From: Flavipsychrobacter stenotrophus | GTDB lineage: Bacteria > Bacteroidota > Bacteroidia > Chitinophagales > Chitinophagaceae | Direction of reading: 5' to 3' | Length of the DNA stretch: 17,059 nt | Assembly: GCA_947371715.1 (NCBI GenBank) | Contig: CANBQQ010000020.1 | Span: 1 to 17,059, forward strand | Shown here: positions 1 to 7,412 of the stretch, one piece after another | Position numbering within the stretch: the stretch's first letter is position 1 | Layout: each line of letters opens with the position of its first letter | The notes under the pieces: generated by a model | Database searches by the model: none | What the model was told of the DNA's origin: nothing | What the model saw: only the letters and a program-made list of their open reading frames with translations | Translations under genes and position numbers: made by a program

Positions 1-960
1 ATTAGTAAGTGTTGTTGAATTTGAAGTACACATTATTGTTGCACCGCCAATAGCAGCAGGCAACGGAGTAATCGTCTCAGAAGCTGTTACCGCGTTACAA
101 CCTGTAGTTACATAACTGATAGTAGTAGTACCACCCGCAACACCGCCTACCTCACCGGTAGAGGCATCAACCGTTGCTATAGCAGTATTATTACTTACCC
201 ATGTACCACCAGGCAATGAGTTGGTAAGCGTAACAGAAGTAGCCTGGCATATGGTACCAAAACCACTTATTGCACCCGGCGCCGTGTTAACGTTCACATC
301 TCTGTAAACATCAGCACCACAACCATTGCCATAAGTAATAGTTGCTGTACCTGCAGATACACCGGTAACAACACCGGTAGAGCTGTTAACCGTAGCAATA
401 CTACCAAAAGTAGTTGACCATGTACCGCCTAATGACGCGTCAGATAAAGTAGTGGTCTGACCAATACATGCCTCAACTGTGGTTAACGGTGTAATGTCTA
501 CCGGAGCAGAATTTACAGAGAAGCCTATAGTAGCAGGTGCACCGCAACCTGTAGCATAAGTGAAAGTAATGCTACCACCAGCAATAGTAGTGATAACACC
601 AGTAGAAGCATTGATGCTGGCAACAGTAGGATCAGAAGATGTCCATGTACCGCCAGATGTGCCGTTAGATAAAGTAGCAGCATCGCCTAAGCAAAGACCG
701 GTAACAGAAGGAGTTACTGTAATAACAGTAGGAGCCGGATTAACTACCACGTTTCTTGTTGTAGTAGTACCACAAAGGTTTGTGAAGGTAATAACCGCAG
801 TACCCGCAGAAACACCTGTTACTGCACCTGTTGATGAATTGACAGTAGCGATAGCACCATAAGAACCATGTGACCATGTACCACTACCTGCAGTTACCTG
901 ATCGATAGACAGTGTAGTAGATACACCGATACATGCTGTAACAGTAGCCGGTGTGATAGA
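1..960 (-). repeat. Tandem array of Big2-like Ig modules, continuing off the left edge
   Basis: Four consecutive modules, and the start of a fifth, share the grammar C..(S/A)TTLS....GGTW(S/T)...A(T/S)(V/I)N(A/S)STG.VTGV.AGTATITY...GC. The conserved Trp codons lie at 199, 418, 643 and 874, which is a period of 73, 75 and 77 residues. Each module has one Cys near its first strand and one about 49-53 residues later. This fits bacterial Ig-like (Big2) domains. Confidence 0.8.
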
Positions 961-3900
961 TGGCAACACTGCAGGGTAATTATTTACAGTTGTAGTAGCA
1001 GTAGCACTACAACCTGAAGTAGGATTAGTTGCAGTTACAGAATAGGTAGTAGTACCTGTTACTGAAGCTGAAGTAACTGCTGATGCAGTAGACGCTACAC
1101 CAGATGTTGGTGTCCAGGCGTAAGTACCACCTGTAAGTGGAATAGAGAAACGGTAACCGGTATTAGTAAGACCTGTAGCATTAACACTTGCTGCTCCAAA
1201 AGGACTTGCATAAAGTGTACCACCCGCATTCTGAATACCTACGTTAGCGGTATTTACTGCAGATTTACGAGCGATCATCAGATCTATGATGTTACTTGTT
1301 TCATAAAGAATGATCTGACCATCGAACGCAAGGTCAGTAGAACCAAACGTACTTACATCTTTGAAATAAACTACAAAACTACGGTTAGGCGAAGTACCAA
1401 ACGTTTCATATTGTATTGCAGTCACGGCGTTCAGATCCCTACCAAATAGCATGATAGCCGGGTTAGGATCGCCGGTACTAGGTAAATTGTTAGGAGAGTA
1501 GTTTGTTGCCGGAATAACATTTCCCAATGTCATGAAACCATTACACTGCAATGAAAATTGAGTATAGTTAGTACCAAAGAAATTGAACGTAAATGGCAAA
1601 GTCAGCGCAGCAGAGTTTGTTTCATCTCCACTCACTGATGTTACAGCAGCGCCCGTTAGCGTTCTATAAGCAAATGGAACAGATGTAACCGTATAGCTGG
1701 TACCTGAAGCAATGTAGCCTGCACCGGTAAGCGTAACAGGACTACCTGCGCAAACCGTGAACGACGATGCTGTAGCAGTAGCAGAAACTGCACTACCTAC
1801 ACCAACTGATTTAGTAAGTGTAGCAGTACAGCCTGTAGCTGAAGTACCGGTAATAGTATATGTAATAGCAGAACCGGCAGTACTTACCACAGATGCACCT
1901 GTAGTAGCCGACAAGCTGGTATTAGGTGCCCATGAGTAAGTGGCAGCACCAGATGCTGTAAGCGTAACGCCAATACCGCTACAAACTGCTGCAGTAGCAG
2001 GGCTTGCAGCCAATGAAGGGCTACCGTTGACAGTGATGTTACGCACAACGTAACAACCAGTAGAAGTATTGGTATAAGTAATAGTAGCTGTGCCAATAGA
2101 AAGCGCAGCTATAACACCTGTAGAAGAGTTAACACTTGCCACAGTTGGCGCACTTGAAGACCATGTATTACCACCTGATGAAGTCCAGGTAGTAGAGAAA
2201 CCGGTACACAATGCGGTGACACCGCCGCTGATAGGCGCAGGTGTAATATTATTGATGGTAACGGTAGTATTATTAGCACATGTTCCGTCAGAAGCAGTTA
2301 CTGTGTAAATAGTTGTTGCTGAAGGACCTGCATTAACAGAAGCAGTATTTGTAGCACTCAATCCTGAAGACGGGCTCCATGAATAGTTGGTAGCAGACCC
2401 CGTATTAGAAGCCGTAAGCGGCAATACAGAACCTGAATTACAATAGTCTGTACCTGATGGTGAAGCAACTGAAACCGTGAAACCACCATTTGCTACATTC
2501 ACAATATAGTCAGTACTACCACCACATGTAGGATTGTCATAAGTAATGGTAGTAGCAGAACCGGCAATAACACCATAAACAACCCCTGCCTGATCTACGG
2601 TAGCCACTGATGGATTACTGCTGGACCATGTACCACCTGAACCACCCTGAGTAAGATTCATAGAACCAGGCAAACACAATGTAGCCGAAGGACCTGTGAT
2701 CACAGTTGTAGCACCATTGAATGTAACAGAAGTAGTACCCGTACCCACACAACCTGCGGCTGTAGTACCGGTAACAGTATATGTAGTAGTAGAAGAAGGA
2801 GAAGCATTTACTGAAGTACCTGCAGATGAGCTTAAAGTAGCAAATGGAGCCCAAGTGTAAGTAGAACCACCTGAACCTGTAATAGCCACAGGTGATCCTG
2901 AACTACAATAAGTAGCCGATGAAGCTGTTATAACAGGAACAGGATTAATAGTTTTAGTACCTGTACCTAAGCAACCGTTAACACTTGTACCTGTAGCAGT
3001 ATAAGTAATAGCAGTGACCGGAGTTGCCGTAACAGTAGCACCGGTTGTAGCACTGATTGTTGTATTAGGCGCCCATGTGTATGAAACTGCACCACTTGCA
3101 GTCATTGGTACATTATAACAAGGAGTGGCTGCAGAGATATTAACGGTAGGCAATGGATAATTACCTACAGCAACTGTACCTGTGCCGGAACAACCGGCAG
3201 TACTTGTAACTGCAAGAGAATAAGTAGTGGCAGATGAAACAGTAGCGGCTGTAGTTGCAGCAGCCGTAGATGTTACACCCGATGTAGGCGTCCATGCATA
3301 TGTAGGTGAAGTAACCGGAATAGAGAAACGGTAACCGGTATTTGTAAGACCGGTAGCATTAACGCTGGTTGCACCAAACGGACTTGCATAGAATGTAGCA
3401 CCTGCACTCTGAATACCCACGTTAGCCGTATTAACAGCTGACTTACGGGCGATCATCAGATCAATTATGTTAGTTGTTTCATACAAAATGATCTGACCAT
3501 CAAACGCAAGGTCAGTAGTACCAAACGTACTTACATCTTTGAAATAAACTACAAATCTTCTGTTTGGAGCAGTACCAAATGTTTCATATTGTATTGCTGT
3601 AAGAGCATTCAAGTCTCTGGAAAATAAGAATATAGCCGGATTTACATCTAGCGTAGTTGGAAGACTCGTTCCATTATAGTTAGTAGCAGGAATAACATTA
3701 CCCAATGTCATGAAACCATTACACTGCAATGAGAACTGCGTGTAGCTGGTACCGAAGAAATTGAAGGTAAATGGCAAAGACAATGCAGCAGAGTTTGTTT
3801 CATCTCCACTTACTGAAGTTACCGCCGCACCTGTTAAAGTATTATATGCAAACGGGATAGTAGTAACCGTGTAGCTGGTACCACTTGTAAAGTAACCTGC

Positions 3901-6435
3901 ACCGCTGAGGGTAACATTGCCACCAGGACAAACCGAAGCAGAAGTAGCAGTAGCAAGAGCAGCTACACTTGTACCCACTCCCACTGATTTAGTAAGAGTA
4001 CTCGTACAACCTGCAACTGACGTACCTGTTATAGTATAAGTAATGGCACTTGCAGCGGTAGTAAGAACCGTTGAACCCGTTGTAGCAGATAAAGAAGTAT
4101 TAGGTGCCCAAGAATAAGTTGGTGCGCCCGATGCAGTAAGTGTTACACCTACTCCGCCGCAAACTACAGCACTTGCTGGTGTAGCGCTCAAAACTGGAGT
4201 AGCATTTACATTTATATTTCTTGTTACAACACAACCAGATGATGTATTGACGAACTGAATAGTTGCGACACCGCCACTACCGGAGAGCACACCAGTTACA
4301 ACACCAGCGGCGCTAACCGTTGCTATGGCAGTATTAAGGCTCGACCATGTACCGGCACCCATAGTTGCTGACCAGGTTGTACTTGCTCCCTGACAAATAG
4401 TAACAGTACCCCCTGAAATAACCGGGGTGACATTATTAACCGTCACTAAACCAGACTGTGCATGGCATTGTGAAGTAGGATTGGTCGCAAATACATAATA
4501 ATAAGTAGTTGCGGCCGAAGGGGTTGAAACCACTGTACTTGTTGATGTACTGCTTAACCCAACGGCAGCACCACCAACGGCATCTGTCCATAAAAATTGG
4601 GTAGCACCTGGATCAGAAGGAGTAGCGGTTAAGGTAATTCCGGCACCCGTAGCACAATAATCAGCTACAGAAGGTGTGGCAGATAGGGTAAAACCAACGC
4701 CGGCAACAATTACCGGTTTCGTCAATGTTACTGAGCAACCAGCATCAATATAAGATATAATTGCAGTACCGGTAGACACACCATATACTGTACCTGTGGC
4801 AGACCCCACTGTGGCAACAGCCAGGTCACTACTGGAATAACTTCCAAGTGCACCGGATGCATACACTAAAGGAGTAGGTGTCATGGCCGCGAAATAATAA
4901 GCAGTACCGGGATAGCACACAGTATCACCACCGGATGGAACTGATCCGCCAACAGTAACGTCTATAAATGTTGGCACCGGGTCATAAGTTACCGTCGATG
5001 TAGCTGTTGACGTACAACTACCTAATGAAGCAACAACCGTATAGGTAGTAGTGACTGAAGGACTCGCCCCCACCGTAGGACTACCCGAAGAACTAACAGA
5101 AGATGTTAAAGAAGAAGAAGGCGCCCAAACAAATGATGTACCCGTACCAGCCGGTGTAAGTGTTACAGGTCCGTTTACGTTATTACTACAGTAGTAAGTA
5201 GTGCTGCGGGTAACAGTTGGTGTTGTTGGCAATGGAGCAACAGTTATTGTCTGATCTACAGTACAACCTGCCAAACTTGTATATCTGGCGGTAACAGTAC
5301 CCGCAGACGTTCCGGTATATCTACCAGTTGCACCAACTACACTAGCCGCTCCGGTACCACCGGCAACAACACTCCAGGTTCCACCAGATGGTGTTGCTGA
5401 TAAAGTAATAGCTGTACCATTGCAAAAAGTAAAAGATCCAGAAGAACTTGCCACACCACTTGGTGTAGGATTAACAGTTACTGAAGCTGTTCCGGTAACC
5501 GTACAGTTTCCTCTCGCCGCTGTAACTATATAATTACCAGCATCAACAGTACCAACAGTGAAGCTGGAAGGATTTTGTGTCGCAGCAGTATATGAGTTAG
5601 GTCCACTCCATGAATAGGTAGCACCAGAAAGTGTGCTGGAAGTAAGTGTGAGCGTAGCACCCTGGCACAACGTGGCTGGTGTAGCAGTAGCTGTAACAGC
5701 AGGGCAATAAGAGAAGGTAAGACCAGAAGTAGGAAGAGTAGTGGTTGCTACCTGTGAAACCATTGCCGCAACAGCAGCCGATGTACGTGACGTAGACGCT
5801 GAAGATGAATTCCAGTTTCCACCGGTCAAAACAGAGCGACCAACCCAGTTATTGGCTGTAGCACTTGGCCCCCAAATACCACAATAACCTGCTAGAGTAG
5901 CATAGTTCCCGGTAAAAGACCCGTACACCATCTGTATCATGTTAGATGTCTCATATAACCTGATCTGAAAATTCCATACCTGCGTTCCTCCAAAATGCCT
6001 ACAGTTAGGCCACTCCACAACAAATATTCTGTTAGGTGAAGTACCCAATACAGACTTTCTTACAGGCAACGCGCCGGCAACAATATACTGTAGATCCTGA
6101 GCATTCGCCCCTATCGTAAAAATACCCGCAGTATTAGTCGTGTTGGGCGTGTACGTATAGTTTGTTGTTCCACCAAATTCAATATAGCCGTTTGATGAAA
6201 CAAAAACATTGGCATTAGCAGCAAATGCCGTACCCATCACATTAAATGCGAATGGAATCGTGGTTGAGGTTGTCCCATCGTCCCACGCTGATAGTAGCGC
6301 TACGTAGAGCGGATCACCTGTTGTAACAGGTGTGTAAGTCGTACTTGACTGAGCAAAACTGTAAAACGAACTCTGCGCAAAACCCGTAAAAGCGGTTAGG
6401 CAGCTTACAACGAGAAAGAGGTATATCTTCTTCAT
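1..6435 (-). CDS. Giant modular Ig-like (Big2/PKD-type) surface protein, 3' end beyond window
   Basis: I read every codon from the ATG at 6435 down to position 1 and found no stop, so at least 2145 residues are encoded and the C-terminus lies outside the window. The N-terminus MKKIYLFLVVSCLTAFTGFA is a signal peptide, most likely cut before QSS; VVSC loosely resembles a lipobox, but the hydrophobic stretch continues past it. Residues about 25-243 form a beta-sandwich-like module (IPFAFNVMGT, SNGYIEFG, ETSNMIQMVYG). About ten PKD-type modules (YSWAPNTSLSATTG... TYTITGTS..GC) and at least nine Big2-like modules (GTWSSS..A.VNSSTGVVTGVSAGTATITY) follow, plus two more sandwich modules near residues 870-1060 and 1595-1785. 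Composition is Thr/Ser/Gly/Ala-rich with few charged residues. Such proteins are typically T9SS-exported adhesins or scaffolds; a sorting domain is expected in the unseen C-terminus (inference). No catalytic motif was seen. Confidence 0.93.
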   Translation of the reverse strand, partial: MKKIYLFLVVSCLTAFTGFAQSSFYSFAQSSTTYTPVTTGDPLYVALLSAWDDGTTSTTIPFAFNVMGTAFAANANVFVSSNGYIEFGGTTNYTYTPNTTNTAGIFTIGANAQDLQYIVAGALPVRKSVLGTSPNRIFVVEWPNCRHFGGTQVWNFQIRLYETSNMIQMVYGSFTGNYATLAGYCGIWGPSATANNWVGRSVLTGGNWNSSSASTSRTSAAVAAMVSQVATTTLPTSGLTFSYCPAVTATATPATLCQGATLTLTSSTLSGATYSWSGPNSYTAATQNPSSFTVGTVDAGNYIVTAARGNCTVTGTASVTVNPTPSGVASSSGSFTFCNGTAITLSATPSGGTWSVVAGGTGAASVVGATGRYTGTSAGTVTARYTSLAGCTVDQTITVAPLPTTPTVTRSTTYYCSNNVNGPVTLTPAGTGTSFVWAPSSSLTSSVSSSGSPTVGASPSVTTTYTVVASLGSCTSTATSTVTYDPVPTFIDVTVGGSVPSGGDTVCYPGTAYYFAAMTPTPLVYASGALGSYSSSDLAVATVGSATGTVYGVSTGTAIISYIDAGCSVTLTKPVIVAGVGFTLSATPSVADYCATGAGITLTATPSDPGATQFLWTDAVGGAAVGLSSTSTSTVVSTPSAATTYYYVFATNPTSQCHAQSGLVTVNNVTPVISGGTVTICQGASTTWSATMGAGTWSSLNTAIATVSAAGVVTGVLSGSGGVATIQFVNTSSGCVVTRNINVNATPVLSATPASAVVCGGVGVTLTASGAPTYSWAPNTSLSATTGSTVLTTAASAITYTITGTSVAGCTSTLTKSVGVGTSVAALATATSASVCPGGNVTLSGAGYFTSGTSYTVTTIPFAYNTLTGAAVTSVSGDETNSAALSLPFTFNFFGTSYTQFSLQCNGFMTLGNVIPATNYNGTSLPTTLDVNPAIFLFSRDLNALTAIQYETFGTAPNRRFVVYFKDVSTFGTTDLAFDGQIILYETTNIIDLMIARKSAVNTANVGIQSAGATFYASPFGATSVNATGLTNTGYRFSIPVTSPTYAWTPTSGVTSTAAATTAATVSSATTYSLAVTSTAGCSGTGTVAVGNYPLPTVNISAATPCYNVPMTASGAVSYTWAPNTTISATTGATVTATPVTAITYTATGTSVNGCLGTGTKTINPVPVITASSATYCSSGSPVAITGSGGSTYTWAPFATLSSSAGTSVNASPSSTTTYTVTGTTAAGCVGTGTTSVTFNGATTVITGPSATLCLPGSMNLTQGGSGGTWSSSNPSVATVDQAGVVYGVIAGSATTITYDNPTCGGSTDYIVNVANGGFTVSVASPSGTDYCNSGSVLPLTASNTGSATNYSWSPSSGLSATNTASVNAGPSATTIYTVTASDGTCANNTTVTINNITPAPISGGVTALCTGFSTTWTSSGGNTWSSSAPTVASVNSSTGVIAALSIGTATITYTNTSTGCYVVRNITVNGSPSLAASPATAAVCSGIGVTLTASGAATYSWAPNTSLSATTGASVVSTAGSAITYTITGTSATGCTATLTKSVGVGSAVSATATASSFTVCAGSPVTLTGAGYIASGTSYTVTSVPFAYRTLTGAAVTSVSGDETNSAALTLPFTFNFFGTNYTQFSLQCNGFMTLGNVIPATNYSPNNLPSTGDPNPAIMLFGRDLNAVTAIQYETFGTSPNRSFVVYFKDVSTFGSTDLAFDGQIILYETSNIIDLMIARKSAVNTANVGIQNAGGTLYASPFGAASVNATGLTNTGYRFSIPLTGGTYAWTPTSGVASTASAVTSASVTGTTTYSVTATNPTSGCSATATTTVNNYPAVLPSITPATVTACIGVSTTLSIDQVTAGSGTWSHGSYGAIATVNSSTGAVTGVSAGTAVITFTNLCGTTTTRNVVVNPAPTVITVTPSVTGLCLGDAATLSNGTSGGTWTSSDPTVASINASTGVITTIAGGSITFTYATGCGAPATIGFSVNSAPVDITPLTTVEACIGQTTTLSDASLGGTWSTTFGSIATVNSSTGVVTGVSAGTATITYGNGCGADVYRDVNVNTAPGAISGFGTICQATSVTLTNSLPGGTWVSNNTAIATVDASTGEVGGVAGGTTTISYVTTGCNAVTASETITPLPAAIGGATIMCTSNSTTLTN
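960..2720 (-). repeat. Super-repeat unit 2 of the giant surface protein (boundaries approximate)
   Basis: This is the partner of the unit at 3140-4900. Anchors at 1141, 1621, 1685, 1805, 1928 and 2053 each recur exactly 2178 bp higher. Register shifts appear only near 2095/4270, where unit 1 carries three extra residues (VLSGSGGVAT against ALSIGTAT), and below about 1141. A linker of about 146 residues with two more PKD-like modules separates the units. The duplication is in frame and both copies are fully open. Confidence 0.85.
3140..4900 (-). repeat. Super-repeat unit 1 of the giant surface protein (boundaries approximate)
   Basis: In protein order the unit runs: Big2-like (AVATVGSATGTVYGVSTG), PKD-like, Big2-like, PKD-like (TYSWAPNTSLSATTGS), sandwich module (LPFTFNFFGTSYTQF), PKD-like (YAWTPTSGV). 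Unit 2 at 960-2720 has the same order. The stretch 3319-4238 aligns with 1141-2060 at a constant offset of 2178 bp (726 codons) with no net indel at any anchor checked. The sandwich modules are about 88% identical by hand count (163 of 186 residues), while many codons differ synonymously. Confidence 0.85.
5705..6375 (-). other. N-terminal beta-sandwich-like module, first of three copies
   Basis: This part of the giant protein carries IPFAFNVMGT, SSNGYIEFGG, SPNRIFVVEW, RLYETSNMIQMVYG and GYCGIWGP in that order. The same ordered blocks occur in the two internal modules: LPFTFNFFGT, CNGFMTLG, APNRRFVVYF, ILYETTNIIDLMIA and NVGIQ. It is clearly a divergent paralogue of them. The pattern resembles nidogen-like or concanavalin-like sandwich domains seen at the start of Bacteroidota surface proteins; the exact family is not certain. 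Confidence 0.6.
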
Positions 6436-6719
6436 ACTCACAAATTTTAAATGCTTCAAATTGGGTATACTTTTTAAACAATAATTAACACCCCGAAAAG
6501 ACGGAGTGTAGAATTTATTCGCAAACTATAGAATTATAAACTTAAAAACAAATAATTGTTATGAATTTTTAATTTTCAGTAAATAATATCTATAAAACTT
6601 AAACAATGACAACTTTATTATCCCTATTAGTTAGTGTTTACCGTACCAAATGATTCTCAGGACATTGCAAATGACCTATATCATATTTGTTAGGTTATTA
6701 TTAGCTTTTAGTTATAAAT

Positions 6720-6752
6720 CAAAGTTAATGCATAATGCATATCAAAAAACAA
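6720..6752 (-). promoter_or_regulatory. Weak candidate promoter for the giant surface protein
   Basis: On the minus strand TAACTTTG (6727-6720) matches the Bacteroidota -7 pattern TAnnTTTG. A TTG lies 22 bases upstream (6752-6750), slightly long for the usual -33 spacing. It would imply a 5' leader of roughly 280 bases. The match is short and could be chance in AT-rich DNA. Confidence 0.2.
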
Positions 6753-6918
6753 CTATTAACTAAAAAACAACTAAAAATATTTGTGTTATATTTATTTAAA
6801 TATGTAAAGCCAATTTATGACAACACAATGTGTGGAAAAAAGTGAGTATTGACGCATATTTGGGCGAAATTCACTTATGCATACAACTTTTCAATGAAAT
6901 TTCCAAAAAACGTGGATT

Positions 6919-6927
6919 TGTGGATAA
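6919..6927 (-). other. DnaA-box-like 9-mer
   Basis: TTATCCACA on the minus strand is a perfect match to the classical DnaA box. A variant, TTTTCCACA, lies 80 bases away at 6831-6839 on the same strand, next to an AT-rich tract. One perfect 9-mer in 17 kb is not strong evidence, and no array of boxes, dnaA/dnaN genes or other origin features are present. Confidence 0.2.
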
Positions 6928-7154
6928 CTTATTCGTAGTGAGGACGGTAATTAGTAGTTTTCGCTACCAAATCGGGTGTACCAACACGCATGTACGAAGA
7001 AAAATCAGGGTAATGTCCTGCAATTCAATAAGGGAATTTGACAAGAAAATCCTCATGATTTTAGTCAGTCAGGGCACCTTGTCACCGGCGGTCGGCCATA
7101 AGAGACAATCTCTCATTGGCATATTGAGGTGCCTGGCGTTTTATAACGATCTGG

Positions 7155-7302
7155 CAATTATCAGCCATACAATTAGCTGTAACAAACAGGCAATTTCCGG
7201 AGGTAAAATATACCTGTAATTGCACTCAAAAGCCACTAAATAATGCACCAATTGGGTGCCTAAATTGTGGGCAATTACAGCTGTATTATGGAGCAGCAAT
7301 TG
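7155..7302. repeat. Cluster of eight CAATT/AATTG motifs
   Basis: CAATT or its complement occurs at 7155, 7170, 7191, 7218, 7249, 7263, 7272 and 7297. Two are CAATTG palindromes, and several are extended as GCAATTA or GGCAATT. The cluster overlaps the small hairpins and the 12-base palindrome just downstream of the terminator of the large upstream gene. Its function is unknown. Confidence 0.45.
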
Positions 7303-7349
7303 CTGATATCCCGTTGAATGAAACCTGGCTAAGCAGGCAGCTATACTAC

Positions 7350-7385
7350 AAAAAAAACCGGGGACACATTGTTATGTGCCCCCGG
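7350..7385 (-). terminator. Rho-independent terminator of the 2770-residue surface protein gene
   Basis: Read on the minus strand, CCGGGGGCACAT pairs with ATGTGTCCCCGG over 12 positions around a 4-base AACA loop, followed directly by eight T. One position is G-U in the minus transcript but A-C on the plus strand, and the U-tract exists only in the minus direction. Both facts show it terminates the gene ending at 7413, which lies 28 bases upstream. Confidence 0.93.
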
Positions 7386-7412
7386 ATCTATGTAGTAGTT
7401 TACTAGTATTAC

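Larger units (their letters stand above)
6436..7349. other. Intergenic region, AT-rich on its left half, no supported gene
   Basis: This gap lies between the start of the giant protein (6435) and the terminator of the upstream gene. About 6520-6820 is strongly AT-rich, while 6830-7330 has more even composition. It must hold the promoter of the 6435 gene, but no strong box was found close to the ATG. A GTG-initiated plus-strand frame at 6830-7219 (129 codons) was inspected and not accepted as a gene. Short inverted repeats occur at 7201-7215 (AGGTA/TACCT, 5-base loop) and 7245-7259 (GCACC/GGTGC, 5-base loop), with a perfect 12-base palindrome CAGCAATTGCTG at 7294-7305. No tRNA or known riboswitch was recognised. 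Confidence 0.6.

Noticed and set aside
1..4900. Repetitive DNA as a CRISPR array or mobile element
   Set aside because: The repeats are in-frame protein modules within one long open frame. There are no short identical direct repeats with spacers, no transposase and no terminal inverted repeats.
6424..6435. Lipoprotein signal (VVSC) in the giant protein
   Set aside because: The hydrophobic region continues well past this Cys to a good signal peptidase I site (TGFA before Q), so a lipoprotein is less likely, though not excluded.
6436..6475. TAAAATTTG just upstream of the ATG at 6435 as a -7 promoter box
   Set aside because: It has one base too many for TAnnTTTG, and no convincing -33 partner sits at the right spacing. 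It is also so close that the leader would be very short.
6830..7219. A GTG-initiated plus-strand reading frame of 129 codons in the intergenic gap
   Set aside because: No recognisable domain, signal peptide or ribosome site. The better ATG two bases upstream hits a stop after five codons. The frame overlaps part of the CAATT cluster and runs against the local gene direction. A real small gene is not excluded.
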